Both the position numbers and the translations under genes were made by a program. A DNA stretch of 64,000 bases. Origin: Streptococcus sanguinis (GTDB taxonomy: Bacteria > Bacillota > Bacilli > Lactobacillales > Streptococcaceae). Location of the stretch: positions 372,001 to 436,000 of the forward strand of contig NZ_LS483364.1 in NCBI RefSeq assembly GCF_900475275.1. Direction: 5' to 3'. This document shows positions 1 to 8,151 of the stretch, one piece after another; positions within the stretch are counted from its first letter, which is position 1, and every line of letters begins with the position of its first letter. Below the pieces are notes generated by a model that was given only the letters and a program-made list of their open reading frames with translations, made no database searches and had not been told where the DNA came from.

Positions 1-129
1 GGCGATATGATTGAATTTGGCGGGCTCTTGGGAACAGCTCCGGTCATGAAGGTCAATCAAGCTTCGTCTGCTGCCTTTATCGCGCGGGGCGGTCAGATTC
101 CAGCGCCTATTCACAGCTTTAAAAACTAA
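1..129 (+). CDS. UPF0210/DUF711 family protein, C-terminal fragment (5' end outside window)
   Basis: An open frame enters from the left edge and stops at TAA 127-129, giving 42 residues. They read [18 protein letters not shown]..., then an [14 protein letters not shown] ending. That closing RGGxxPAPIHSxKN motif is typical of the C-terminus of UPF0210 (DUF711, sometimes called PFL-like) proteins, whose cellular role is not settled. In streptococci this gene usually follows a small ACT-domain protein, which would lie outside this window. The family call rests only on this tail. Confidence 0.7.
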
Positions 130-261
130 AAAGCTAGATTTGAAACAGTTTTTAAGAAAGCAGCGTAAAGGACAGTTATTCAGTTTCCGAGTAGGAGTTT
201 GCGGGATTGAATCTAGCTGGATGCTTGAAATGTAGGGGATTATAAGGAGATTGTTTAGGTT

Positions 262-1158
262 ATGAATAAAAGAGAGCTAGCTGAGCTGGCCCTTGATTTA
301 GGTTTGGATGTTGATAAGGAGAGCGGCATTATATATGGTCGTAGAAGGGATTATGCTTTTTATCTAGAGACCATAACAGATGGCGACGAATTTGCGATTT
401 TCTTTTCAGTCAGATGTGAGCAGGGCTATATAGGTCGAGATACCTTGGAAGCTTTGATCAACGATTCCGAGGTTTTGATTGATTTTGAAAGAGCTGGCTA
501 TAACTTGGCCTGTCAGATTTTGGCTGATCAGGATCGAGATCTGCTGCCGGATATTTTGGAGGAGGCTATCGAGGACTGCACCCGCTACTTTGAGGAGCAA
601 GGGCTGGTTAGCGCCTGTGAAAAAACCGGTGAAACCGGAGATGTGGACTTGTATCAGATCAAAGGAGATTGGCTCTTTCTCACGCCATCTAGCTATGAGC
701 GGATGGTTTCCATCTCACAGGATAAGGTGACAAAGCGCTCCCTTCCTCATCAAAGTCCGCAGAAAATACATTATTTTCTGGGTGTTCTCGGAGCATTCTT
801 GACGAGCTTGCTTGGCGCATGTCTTGTCTTCTTTCTGACAGGTGCATCCTTGGCCATGGGCTTCATATCAGGTTTTACACTGCTATTTAGCATTGCTTGC
901 TATGAAAAGTTTGTCAAAGGTATTTCTGTTTTAGGAATTGTGGCAAGTTTCTTTTTTACTTTAGCGATGAGCTTTGTAGCTGTTCAAATTGGTTATGCCA
1001 ATTCTTTTTACCAAGGGGAAGGCAATATTTTGCAAGCCATTATCGCTATTAATAAAGCTGCTTTATCCGGACAGTTTGGTCTTAATTATTGGCTCCATTA
1101 TCTGTACATTATTCTTGGGTGTGTCAGTGCCGTAAAAGTTCATATTAAGTCTCTATAG
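262..1158 (+). CDS. hypothetical protein with C-terminal membrane domain
   Basis: A 298-residue protein that I do not recognise. Residues 1 to about 150 are soluble and acidic, and include a segment rich in Glu and Asp near residues 90-115. Residues about 168-295 hold four probable membrane helices (about 170-192, 195-212, 218-240 and 275-294). An AAGGAGA ribosome site lies at 243-249, a little far from the ATG. The gene stands alone, between the UPF0210 tail and the histidine phosphatases, with about 130 bases on each side. The layout suggests a membrane-anchored cytoplasmic domain, but no catalytic motif is visible. Confidence 0.7.
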   Translation: MNKRELAELALDLGLDVDKESGIIYGRRRDYAFYLETITDGDEFAIFFSVRCEQGYIGRDTLEALINDSEVLIDFERAGYNLACQILADQDRDLLPDILEEAIEDCTRYFEEQGLVSACEKTGETGDVDLYQIKGDWLFLTPSSYERMVSISQDKVTKRSLPHQSPQKIHYFLGVLGAFLTSLLGACLVFFLTGASLAMGFISGFTLLFSIACYEKFVKGISVLGIVASFFFTLAMSFVAVQIGYANSFYQGEGNILQAIIAINKAALSGQFGLNYWLHYLYIILGCVSAVKVHIKSL

Positions 1159-1253
1159 TTGATTAGATGCTGATTTCACGGTGAGCTGCTGTCTATCATA
1201 GTGGGAAACCGGGTTCTCCCTCTTCTTTATCTAAAGAATACGAAGGCCTATAC

Positions 1254-1259
1254 TATAAT
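1254..1259 (+). promoter_or_regulatory. probable -10 box upstream of first histidine phosphatase gene
   Basis: TATAAT 30 bases before the ATG at 1289. No good -35 hexamer is visible at normal spacing, so the promoter is only partly supported. Confidence 0.45.
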
Positions 1260-1288
1260 AAACAAAGAAAAAATAAAAGAGGTGAAGT

Positions 1289-1990
1289 ATGTCAAAAACA
1301 AGACTCTATGTTATCCGTCATGGCAAGACCATGTTCAATACTATCGGCCGGGCTCAAGGTTGGTCTGATACCCCGCTGACTGCTAAAGGGGAGCGCGGTA
1401 TTCGCGAGCTGGGTATCGGATTGCGAGAGTCTGGTTTGCCTTTTGTCAAGGCTTTTTCCAGTGATAGTGGTCGGACCATTCAGACCATGGGGATTATCCT
1501 AGAGGAGCTGGGCCTGACTGGTCAGATTCCCTATCGCTATGACAAGCGCATCCGGGAGTGGTGTTTCGGCAGTTTTGATGGTGCTTATGGTGGTGAGCTC
1601 TTTCATGGCGTTATCCCACGAGTTCTTAAGACGGATAATTACAAAGAACTCAGTTGGCCGGATTTGGCGAATGGCCTGGTAGAAGTGGATTCGGCAGGTT
1701 GGGCTGAGCCTTGGGACAAGCTAAGCGGTCGGATTTTAGAAGGATTTGAAGCCATTGCTAGAGAGGTGGAGTCCTCAGGCGGCGGCAATGCTCTGGTCGT
1801 CAGCCACAGTATGACCATTGGTACTTTGGCTTATCTGGTTGATGAGAATATCACGAAAAATCCTAATGTCGACAATGGCAGTGTCACAGTGCTGGAGTAT
1901 GAAGATGGTCGCTTTAGCATCCAGGCCTTGGGTGATGTGTCTTACCGTCAGATCGGCGCAGCCACATTGGACCGAGAAAATCAAGAATGA
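1289..1990 (+). CDS. histidine phosphatase family protein (phosphoglycerate mutase-like), copy 1
   Basis: A 233-residue member of the histidine phosphatase superfamily. The catalytic RHGKT motif is at residues 10-14, and the second active-site histidine lies in VVSHSMT near residue 171. These enzymes act through a phosphohistidine. Substrates range from phosphoglycerate to other phosphate esters, and the sequence does not decide which applies here. It is preceded by a good site (GAGGTGAAGT) and followed by a terminator-like hairpin at its stop codon. The next gene is a close paralogue, about 70 percent identical by eye, so this is a tandem duplication. Copy 1 has SHS where copy 2 has SHG beside the second histidine. 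Confidence 0.88.
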   Translation: MSKTRLYVIRHGKTMFNTIGRAQGWSDTPLTAKGERGIRELGIGLRESGLPFVKAFSSDSGRTIQTMGIILEELGLTGQIPYRYDKRIREWCFGSFDGAYGGELFHGVIPRVLKTDNYKELSWPDLANGLVEVDSAGWAEPWDKLSGRILEGFEAIAREVESSGGGNALVVSHSMTIGTLAYLVDENITKNPNVDNGSVTVLEYEDGRFSIQALGDVSYRQIGAATLDRENQE

Positions 1991-2017
1991 GCAGGAGTTT
2001 TGAGATTCCTGCTTTTT
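1990..2017 (+). terminator. terminator between the two histidine phosphatase genes
   Basis: AGCAGGA and TCCTGCT pair around a 10-base loop and are followed by a T run. The 5' arm begins on the last base of the stop codon. Confidence 0.6.
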
Positions 2018-2057
2018 GCTTTGAAAGCCAGATGGAGCCAATTTCTTCATAAAATGG

Positions 2058-2063
2058 TATAAT
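2058..2063 (+). promoter_or_regulatory. probable -10 box upstream of second histidine phosphatase gene
   Basis: TATAAT 26 bases ahead of the ATG at 2090 and downstream of the preceding hairpin, so the second copy probably has its own promoter. The -35 is not clear. Confidence 0.5.
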
Positions 2064-2089
2064 ATGAAAAGAACAACGGAGGAAATGAA

Positions 2090-2788
2090 ATGGCAAAAAC
2101 AAGATTATACTTGGTTCGTCATGGCAAAACCATGTTTAATACTATCGGCCGGGCTCAAGGCTGGTCTGATACCCCATTGACTGAAGTTGGGGAACGTGGC
2201 ATTCATGAGTTGGGCATTGGCTTGAGAGAAGCTGGGCTTGATTTCAAATTGGCCCGCTCCAGCGACAGCGGCCGGACTATTCAGACCATGGGCATTATTC
2301 TAGAGGAGCTGGGTTTGACTGGTCAGATTCCTTATACCTTTGACAAACGAATTCGCGAATGGTGCTTTGGCAGTTTTGATGGTGGTTATGATGGAGAGCT
2401 CTTTATGGGTGTGATGCCCCGGGTTTTCAATATTGAGCATGTTCATCAGCTTAGCTATGCTGAGTTGGCAGAAGGTCTTGTAGAAGTCGATACAGCAGGC
2501 TGGGCAGAAAATTGGGAAAAGCTTAGCGGCCGAATTTGGGAAGGCTTTTCAGCCATAGCTGAGGAACTGGAAGCTGCTGGCGGTGGCAATGCCCTTGTAG
2601 TCAGCCACGGCATGACCATCGGAACCTTTGTCTATCTAATCAACCGAACTCAGCCTCATGGTTTGGACAATGGCAGCGTGACGGTTGTAGACTATGAAGA
2701 TGGTAAATTCACAGTAGCTTGCATCGGAGACATGTCTTATCGAGAGGTCGGTGCCAAAGTAATGGAGGAAGAAGTTGAAGCGCGCTAA
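2090..2788 (+). CDS. histidine phosphatase family protein (phosphoglycerate mutase-like), copy 2
   Basis: A 232-residue paralogue of the preceding gene. It has the same RHGKT motif at residues 10-14 and a second histidine in VVSHGMT. Long blocks match copy 1 exactly, for example the block from the RHGKT motif to SDTPLT, and the block around SGRTIQTMG. The middle (residues about 115-135) and the C-terminus have diverged. The start follows AACGGAGGAA. The 3' end overlaps the carboxypeptidase gene by 14 bases, so the two are probably co-transcribed and translationally coupled. The substrate cannot be told from sequence. Confidence 0.88.
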   Translation: MAKTRLYLVRHGKTMFNTIGRAQGWSDTPLTEVGERGIHELGIGLREAGLDFKLARSSDSGRTIQTMGIILEELGLTGQIPYTFDKRIREWCFGSFDGGYDGELFMGVMPRVFNIEHVHQLSYAELAEGLVEVDTAGWAENWEKLSGRIWEGFSAIAEELEAAGGGNALVVSHGMTIGTFVYLINRTQPHGLDNGSVTVVDYEDGKFTVACIGDMSYREVGAKVMEEEVEAR

Positions 2789-3563
2789 ACATCGCAAAGA
2801 AAAGAGAAAATCGAAGTCTAAGAAGATTGGGTTAACGTTTTTATTGTTAATCGTCTTGTGTCTAGTAGCTGGAGGGACGGTGATTTATTTCCGTCCGTCC
2901 TTGTTACAAGATCTGCTTGCAAAGATTCAGTTTTCGGGTTCATCTAGCAGTTCTGCTACGAAAGGCTCTTCTGGCTCAGAGAGCTCGCAGTCTGATTTGC
3001 CCAAGGTTTCTTCTACTGATTGGAATTTGATTTTGGTCAATCGAGACAACCAGCAAGAAGAAAAAACACCTGAACTGACTCAGATTGGAGAGGTCCAGGT
3101 CGATAGCCGCATTGCTGAAAATACTCGGCAATTTCTAGCAGCAGCCCAAGCGATAGCTCCTGAAGAAACTTTAATCTCTGGCTATCGCAGCCGAGCTGAG
3201 CAGGAAGAACTCTATAACGAAAAAGTTGCTGGGGAAGTTGCCAAAGGCTTGTCGAATGAAGAAGCAGTCAACATCGTGCTGAAGCAAGTGCAGCTTCCAG
3301 GAGCCAGTGAGCATCAAACGGGCTTGGCTATTGATATGAGCGCTCCAGAAGGCCAGGAGGATGAATTGGCAGCCAAGATTGCGGAGCTAGCTCCCCAGTA
3401 TGGTTTTGTCCTTCGCTATCCGGATGGCAAGAGTGATATTACCGGAGTTGACTTTGAGAATTGGCATTACCGCTATGTCGGTGTGGAGAATGCCCAGTAT
3501 ATGCAGAAGCACAATCTGGTTCTGGAAGAATATATCGCCCTGCTCAAGGCAGCAGGAAAATAA
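2775..3563 (+). CDS. ldcB: LD-/DD-carboxypeptidase, VanY/LdcB family
   Basis: A 262-residue membrane-anchored peptidase. Residues 1-16 are strongly basic, followed by a single hydrophobic helix (about 18-40) and a Ser/Gly-rich linker (about 53-75). The VanY domain fills the rest. The zinc-site motifs SEHQTGLAIDMS (about 176-187) and ENWHYRY (about 228-234) are both intact, so it should be active. The family trims stem peptides of peptidoglycan at the outer face of the membrane, as LdcB/DacB does in pneumococcus. It overlaps the upstream phosphatase gene and is followed by a terminator. The exact bond cut (DD or LD) is inferred from the family. Confidence 0.85.
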   Translation: MKRAKHRKEKRKSKSKKIGLTFLLLIVLCLVAGGTVIYFRPSLLQDLLAKIQFSGSSSSSATKGSSGSESSQSDLPKVSSTDWNLILVNRDNQQEEKTPELTQIGEVQVDSRIAENTRQFLAAAQAIAPEETLISGYRSRAEQEELYNEKVAGEVAKGLSNEEAVNIVLKQVQLPGASEHQTGLAIDMSAPEGQEDELAAKIAELAPQYGFVLRYPDGKSDITGVDFENWHYRYVGVENAQYMQKHNLVLEEYIALLKAAGK

Positions 3564-3570
3564 ACAAGTA

Positions 3571-3594
3571 AGTCAGGATTTCCTGGCTTTTTTT
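3571..3594 (+). terminator. terminator after the carboxypeptidase gene
   Basis: AGTCAGGA pairs with TCCTGGCT (one G-T pair) and is followed by seven T residues. Confidence 0.75.
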
Positions 3595-3707
3595 ATGCTG
3601 ATTTATCAGGATGCAGGTCTCTAATCCTTTTAGCTTCTGATCAAATCAGCTGCAAGTATTGATAGATAAAAATGAATTACTTTTTGTAAAAAAATATTTA
3701 TAAATCC

Positions 3708-3763
3708 TTGACAACTATATCGGACTGCGATATAATTTTTTATATCAAGGTTCGATATATCGA
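3708..3763 (+). promoter_or_regulatory. promoter with PadR-type operators for the padR-ABC operon
   Basis: TTGACA (3708-3713), 17 bases, then TATAAT (3731-3736) form a near-consensus promoter. A palindrome, TATATCG-N5-CGATATA (3716-3734), covers the spacer and part of the -10. A second, TCGATATATCGA (3752-3763), lies just after the likely start of transcription. The first product of the operon is a PadR repressor, so autoregulation is the simple reading. Confidence 0.8.
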
Positions 3764-3783
3764 GGTGAAAGTGAGATGAGAAG

Positions 3784-4107
3784 ATGAGTGGATTGACAGA
3801 AAAGCTTAGGAGAGTCTATGTGCCAATGACAGAGACAGGTTTTTATATCCTCTTCTGTCTTCAGAAAGAAAGGCATGGCTACAGTATTACTCAAAAAGTC
3901 AAGGAGCTGACAGAAGGACAGCTATCTATCAGCCCGGGGACCATGTACGGGACCTTGGCAAAGATGGAAAAAGATGGTCTGATTGCCTTTGTTCGTGAGG
4001 AAGAAAAGAGAAAGCTCTACCAGATTACAGAACTTGGACAGAAAATTTTGGGCTTGGAAATCCAGCGGATTGAGCGCCTTTACCGCAATAGTAAGGAGGA
4101 AGTTTGA
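3784..4107 (+). CDS. PadR family transcriptional regulator
   Basis: A 107-residue winged-helix protein of the short PadR type. It has HGYSITQKVKELT followed by the family's SPGTMYGTLAKMEKDGLI recognition-helix and wing region, and ends in a C-terminal helix that would dimerise. PadR proteins are usually repressors that respond to small hydrophobic compounds or to antimicrobial stress. The stop overlaps the next start by 4 bases (ATGA). It heads an operon with a DUF2812 protein and an ABC transporter, an arrangement common for PadR-regulated exporters. Two palindromes in its own promoter point to autorepression. Confidence 0.9.
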   Translation: MSGLTEKLRRVYVPMTETGFYILFCLQKERHGYSITQKVKELTEGQLSISPGTMYGTLAKMEKDGLIAFVREEEKRKLYQITELGQKILGLEIQRIERLYRNSKEEV

Positions 4108-4679
4108 TGGAAAAGAAAATTGTCTATAAAATCTTTACCATTGCAGACTATGACAGAGAAGCAGCTTATTTTAAAAAAATGCACAGTCAAGGCTGGAAAT
4201 TGAAGAAAGTAAGTTATTCTCCCTTTCTTGTTGCAGTTCGTTATACATTTGAAGCCTGTCCGCCTCAGGAAGTGGCCTATCAATTGGATTTTCGCCCCAT
4301 AAAGAAGGCGGAGCAAGAATCCTATTATCAACTGTTTGAGGATTGTGGCTGGGAGCATATTACAAACTTTAATCAGTTCTCTTATTTCCGCAAGCCAGTT
4401 TCTCAGCTTGATGCAGACAGCGATCTTGAAATCTATAATGACGCATGGTCTAAGCTAGAAATGGTCAAGCGTTTGCTTGTATGGCGATTTTTGCCAGCCA
4501 TCATGGTTTTGTGTGTCACGACTTATCTCATTCTAGATATTTCCCAGAAAAGTTTGAAAGCAAGTCTGTTATTCAAATCAATCTTAGCAATAGACTGTCT
4601 TATATTGCTCATTCTGTTCTGTCAACTGGTCCATATTGCCTTGCGTTTTTGGAAAATGAGGCAGGAACTGAAAGATTGA
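4104..4679 (+). CDS. DUF2812 domain membrane protein
   Basis: A 191-residue protein. The N-terminal half (about 1-115) matches the pattern of DUF2812: an opening hydrophobic/aromatic segment, then MHSQGWKLKKV, and later EDCGWEHI. Two membrane helices follow (about 128-148 and 158-180). In other Firmicutes DUF2812 genes sit directly next to PadR regulators, as here, and are thought to work with them, but the biochemical role is unknown. The start overlaps padR by 4 bases, so translation is probably coupled. Confidence 0.8.
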   Translation: MMEKKIVYKIFTIADYDREAAYFKKMHSQGWKLKKVSYSPFLVAVRYTFEACPPQEVAYQLDFRPIKKAEQESYYQLFEDCGWEHITNFNQFSYFRKPVSQLDADSDLEIYNDAWSKLEMVKRLLVWRFLPAIMVLCVTTYLILDISQKSLKASLLFKSILAIDCLILLILFCQLVHIALRFWKMRQELKD

Positions 4680-4720
4680 TTGCAGTTTTGTTAAATACTG
4701 TTGTGAAAGCGAGGAAAACA

Positions 4721-5560
4721 ATGAAAAAGACCATTATTGAAGTGCAAGGCTTGAAAAAGAAATTCAAGGAACAAGAAGCCTTGGCAGGAATCGATTTTTC
4801 CATCCAAGAGGGAGAAATTTTTGGCTTCCTAGGACCGTCTGGATCTGGTAAAACGACGACTATCAATATCTTGACTGGTCAGTTGTCTGCAGATGCTGGA
4901 ACAGCTCATGTGTTGTCTGCTCCGGTTGAGGATTTTAAGGTAGAAGTCCTGGAGCAGATTGGTATTGTCAGCGATGGCAGTGGCTTTTATGAAAAGATGT
5001 CACTTTATAAAAATCTCAAGGCCTATGCTATGCTCTTTGGTGTTAATATGACAGAAGTCGATGAACTTCTCCGAAAAGTGGGGCTTTATGATAGTCGCAA
5101 CAAGGTGGCTGAAAAACTATCTACGGGTATGAAGCAGCGCATGTTACTGGTGCGTGCCTTGATTAATCGACCTAAACTGCTTTTTTTGGATGAGCCAACC
5201 AGTGGTTTGGATCCGTCAACTTCTCGCACCATTCACGAATTGTTGCTGGAACTAAAAGCGCAGGGGACAACTATTTTTCTGACGACTCATGATATGCAGG
5301 AAGCTACCCTCTTGTGTGATCGCTTGGCCTTGCTCAGTAAAGGGAAATTAGTTGAGGTAGGCAGTCCGCATGAGATAATCCAAAAGTACAATACGGATAA
5401 GAAGGTTCGTTTAGAATATGTAGATTTGACGACGAAGACAGTTACCTTTGATGAACTGCAAGGTGGTTTGGATTTGTCCAATGTTATCAGTATTCATTCC
5501 TGCGAACCAACTTTGGAAGATGTTTTCATCACGTTGACAGGAGGTACCTTAAATGTCTAA
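4721..5560 (+). CDS. ABC transporter ATP-binding protein (ABC-2 exporter type)
   Basis: A 279-residue ATPase with Walker A GPSGSGKT (38-45), signature LSTGMKQRM and Walker B LLFLDEPTSGLD, followed by an H-loop in TTHDMQEA. The open frame extends to 4481, but that stretch overlaps the DUF2812 gene. ATG 4721, preceded by GCGAGGA, begins a normal ABC N-terminus (MKKTIIEVQGL). The signature is LSTG instead of LSGG, which is common in this exporter class. It overlaps the permease gene by 8 bases. Substrate unknown; drug or peptide export under PadR control is plausible. Confidence 0.9.
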   Translation: MKKTIIEVQGLKKKFKEQEALAGIDFSIQEGEIFGFLGPSGSGKTTTINILTGQLSADAGTAHVLSAPVEDFKVEVLEQIGIVSDGSGFYEKMSLYKNLKAYAMLFGVNMTEVDELLRKVGLYDSRNKVAEKLSTGMKQRMLLVRALINRPKLLFLDEPTSGLDPSTSRTIHELLLELKAQGTTIFLTTHDMQEATLLCDRLALLSKGKLVEVGSPHEIIQKYNTDKKVRLEYVDLTTKTVTFDELQGGLDLSNVISIHSCEPTLEDVFITLTGGTLNV

Positions 5561-6281
5561 TAAATTAAAAGGTATGATTTGGCTGAGAGGTCAAGTGACG
5601 CTAGCTAATAAAAGTATTCTATTACAGGTTTTTATGCCGATTTTACTCATTTTTCTCTATAAATTTATTTTTTCTCTGAATGGAGCAGGTAAGGAAATTG
5701 GAGTGGATAAACTAGCTATTATGTTGCTTACGATCTCTCTGCCTTTCTCTCTAGCCATGTCAGTTGGAACACCCATTATCATCATTCTAGCTGAGGAAAG
5801 AGAAAAACATAATTTGCAAAGTTTGCGCTTGGCTGGTGTGACAGCGGGTCAATACATTCTCTCCGCTTTAATCTGGCCAGCAATTATTGGGATTTTTTAT
5901 ATCGTCATTACCCCAATTTTGGTAGGAGCTAAGCTTTCTAATCATCTGTTCAGCTATAGTTTGGTTCTCTTATTGACCATGCTGGTCTTAATTTTCTTCT
6001 TTTTAATGGTTGGTCTGTTTTGTAAAAATCAGGTCATGGCACAATCTCTTAGTGTCCCAGCCATGCTCTTGGCGGCATTTATTCCTATGTTTTCAAATAT
6101 GAGCGAGGATTTATTTAAGGTGCTGCGTTATAGCTTTATGGGCCTATTTACTAGCTATATGAAAGATTGGTCTCATTTCCATTTATGGAGCGGAGAATTT
6201 TTGGCTCTGCTAGTTTGGTTGCTCCTTTTTGCAGGAATTTCTTTCTATTTGATGCGCCGTTTGCAAATTTTGGACGACTAA
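5553..6281 (+). CDS. ABC-2 type transporter permease
   Basis: A 242-residue integral membrane protein with six probable helices and a long charged segment after helix 2 (EEREKHNLQSLRLAGV), typical of ABC-2 permeases. It partners the ATPase encoded immediately upstream with an 8-base overlap. It ends the PadR operon. The first inverted repeat after it (6303-6329) could stop its transcript while also matching CIRCE. Substrate not deducible. Confidence 0.88.
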   Translation: MSNKLKGMIWLRGQVTLANKSILLQVFMPILLIFLYKFIFSLNGAGKEIGVDKLAIMLLTISLPFSLAMSVGTPIIIILAEEREKHNLQSLRLAGVTAGQYILSALIWPAIIGIFYIVITPILVGAKLSNHLFSYSLVLLLTMLVLIFFFLMVGLFCKNQVMAQSLSVPAMLLAAFIPMFSNMSEDLFKVLRYSFMGLFTSYMKDWSHFHLWSGEFLALLVWLLLFAGISFYLMRRLQILDD

Positions 6282-6302
6282 TCTAGGTCGCTAGACTGAT
6301 TT

Positions 6303-6329
6303 TTAGCACTCTTGTAAAAAGAGTGCTAA
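6303..6329. promoter_or_regulatory. CIRCE element (distal copy), also shaped as a terminator
   Basis: A perfect TTAGCACTC-N9-GAGTGCTAA, identical in both arms to the CIRCE consensus bound by HrcA. It is followed by a T run, so as RNA it also looks like an intrinsic terminator for the upstream ABC operon. It lies about 44 bases upstream of the hrcA -35 box. Confidence 0.85.
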
Positions 6330-6346
6330 TTTTTTGAGTTTTTGTC

Positions 6347-6374
6347 TTGACTTTGGAGTAGAAGAGTGTATAAT
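6347..6374 (+). promoter_or_regulatory. hrcA operon promoter
   Basis: TTGACT (6347-6352), 16 bases, TATAAT (6369-6374). It sits between the two CIRCE elements, so HrcA bound at either copy would flank RNA polymerase. Confidence 0.88.
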
Positions 6375-6385
6375 AGAATCATGAG

Positions 6386-6412
6386 TTAGCACTCGAAGTG
6401 GCTGAGTGCTAA
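6386..6412. promoter_or_regulatory. CIRCE element (proximal copy)
   Basis: A perfect TTAGCACTC-N9-GAGTGCTAA starting 11 bases after the -10 box, over the expected transcription start. This is the classical HrcA operator position. Confidence 0.95.
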
Positions 6413-6444
6413 TCGACAGCAGAATCTTGATTGGAGGTGATGCC

Positions 6445-7479
6445 GTGGTCACGGAGCGTCAAAATGAGATTTTGAATTTGATTATTGATATCTTTACCAA
6501 GACTCACGAGCCGGTCGGCTCCAAAGCCCTGCAGGATTCCATCAATTCCAGTAGTGCCACTATCCGAAACGATATGGCGGCTTTGGAAAAGCAGGGACTT
6601 CTGGAAAAGGCGCATACGTCCAGCGGCCGTAAGCCGAGCGTGGCTGGTTTTCAGTACTTTGTCAAGCATTCTCTGTCCTTTGATCGTCTCGCTGAGAATG
6701 AACTTTATGAGGTTATCAAAGCCTTTGACCATGAGTTTTTCAACTTGGAGGACATTCTTCAACAGGCAGCGGACCTTTTAACCAAGCTCAGTGGATGCAC
6801 GGTTGTTGCACTGGATGTAGAACCCAGTCGGCAGCGTTTGACAGCTTTTGATATTGTTGTGCTCAGTCAGCACACGGCTCTGGCAGTCTTCACCCTGGAT
6901 GAGTCCAATACCATCACTAGTCAGTTTATGATTCCGCGTAACTTCTTAAAAGAAGACCTGGATAGGCTTAAAGGCCTAGTAAGGGAACGGTTCTTGGGAC
7001 AGACAGTGCTGGACATCCATTACAAGATTCGGACGGAAATTCCGCAGATTATCCAGCGCTATTTCACTACGACGGACAATGTCATCCAGCTCTTTGAGCA
7101 TATCTTTGGTGATATTTTCAAGGAAAATGTGATTCTGTCTGGCAAGGTTCAGCTCTTGGAATTCTCAGATCTGACGGCCTATCAGTTTTTTGATGACCCG
7201 CAGAAAGTAGCATTTGAAATTCGCGATAGTTTGGCTGAAGATCAGATGCAAAGCGTGCGCGTGGCAGACAGTAGAGAAAGCTGTTTGGCTGATTTGACAC
7301 TGATTTCTAGCAAATTCTTGATTCCTTATCGAGGATTTGGAGTACTGGCAGTTGTCGGTCCTGTCAATCTTGACTACCAACGGCTGGTCAGTCAGATGAA
7401 TGTCGTCAACCGCGTGCTGACCATGAAACTGACCGACTTCTATCGTTACCTTAGCAGTAATCACTACGAAGTCCATTAA
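6445..7479 (+). CDS. hrcA: heat-inducible transcription repressor HrcA
   Basis: HrcA binds CIRCE and represses the class I heat-shock genes, with its activity tuned by GroEL in the known systems. The start chosen is GTG 6445 ([11 protein letters not shown]...), preceded by GGAGGTG. An in-frame GTG at 6406 lies inside the CIRCE arm and has no ribosome site. This gives 344 residues, the usual length. The N-terminal winged helix includes [27 protein letters not shown], followed by the GAF-like dimerisation and substrate domains to the C-terminus. It is first in the hrcA-grpE-dnaK-dnaJ operon and has two CIRCE copies upstream. Confidence 0.97.
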   Translation: MVTERQNEILNLIIDIFTKTHEPVGSKALQDSINSSSATIRNDMAALEKQGLLEKAHTSSGRKPSVAGFQYFVKHSLSFDRLAENELYEVIKAFDHEFFNLEDILQQAADLLTKLSGCTVVALDVEPSRQRLTAFDIVVLSQHTALAVFTLDESNTITSQFMIPRNFLKEDLDRLKGLVRERFLGQTVLDIHYKIRTEIPQIIQRYFTTTDNVIQLFEHIFGDIFKENVILSGKVQLLEFSDLTAYQFFDDPQKVAFEIRDSLAEDQMQSVRVADSRESCLADLTLISSKFLIPYRGFGVLAVVGPVNLDYQRLVSQMNVVNRVLTMKLTDFYRYLSSNHYEVH

Positions 7480-7514
7480 TTATAGTATAAATATTCCTAA
7501 AAAGGAGGTGCCTT

Positions 7515-8051
7515 GTGGCAAAGCATAAACAAGAAGAACATCCAGAAGATGTAGAAGTAAAAGAGGAAGCTGTAGAAGCAGCTGAGCAAGCTGAATCAGC
7601 AAGCCCTGAAAAATCAGAATTAGAACTAGCTAATGAGCGAGCAGAAGATTTTGAAAACAAATATCTCCGTGCTCATGCAGAAATGCAGAACATCCAGCGC
7701 CGAGCAAATGAAGAACGCCAGCAGCTGCAAAGATACCGCAGTCAGGACTTGGCAAAAGCTATTTTGCCTTCGATAGATAATCTGGAGCGCGCGCTTGCCG
7801 TTGAAGGTCTGACAGATGATGTCAAAAAAGGACTGGAAATGGTGCATGAAAGTTTGATTCATGCTCTCAAAGAAGAGGGCATCGAAGAAATCCCAGCTGA
7901 CGGAACTTTTGACCATAACTATCACATGGCCATTCAAACAGTTCCAGCTGATGATGAGCACCCAGCTGACACTATAGCGCGGGTCTTCCAAAAAGGCTAC
8001 AAACTTCATGATCGTATCCTGCGCCCAGCAATGGTAGTGGTCTATAACTAG
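7515..8051 (+). CDS. grpE: nucleotide exchange factor GrpE
   Basis: A 178-residue GrpE, which releases ADP from DnaK and so resets the Hsp70 cycle. The acidic N-terminal tail (about 1-35, Glu-rich) leads to a long coiled coil (about 36-90) and the C-terminal beta domain ending in [10 protein letters not shown], a typical closing motif. Translation starts at GTG 7515 behind a very strong AAAGGAGGTG. It is 35 bases after hrcA. The following spacer to dnaK is unusually long (253 bases) and contains strong inverted repeats. Confidence 0.96.
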   Translation: MAKHKQEEHPEDVEVKEEAVEAAEQAESASPEKSELELANERAEDFENKYLRAHAEMQNIQRRANEERQQLQRYRSQDLAKAILPSIDNLERALAVEGLTDDVKKGLEMVHESLIHALKEEGIEEIPADGTFDHNYHMAIQTVPADDEHPADTIARVFQKGYKLHDRILRPAMVVVYN

Positions 8052-8151
8052 GCTAGAAAACTTGAAAAATCTTGTCCGAAACGACAATAAACTATGAAGA
8101 AAGATAAGAAATCGTTCAGCTTTGCAATAGTGAGCGAAGCGAACCAAAGAC

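Noticed and set aside
4481..4720. Longer ABC ATPase starting at 4481
   Set aside because: The extension overlaps the DUF2812 gene in another frame and does not resemble an ABC N-terminus. ATG 4721 has a ribosome site.
6406..6444. Longer HrcA starting at GTG 6406
   Set aside because: That GTG lies in the 3' arm of the CIRCE element and has no ribosome site. GTG 6445 with GGAGGTG gives the normal MVTERQ start and length.
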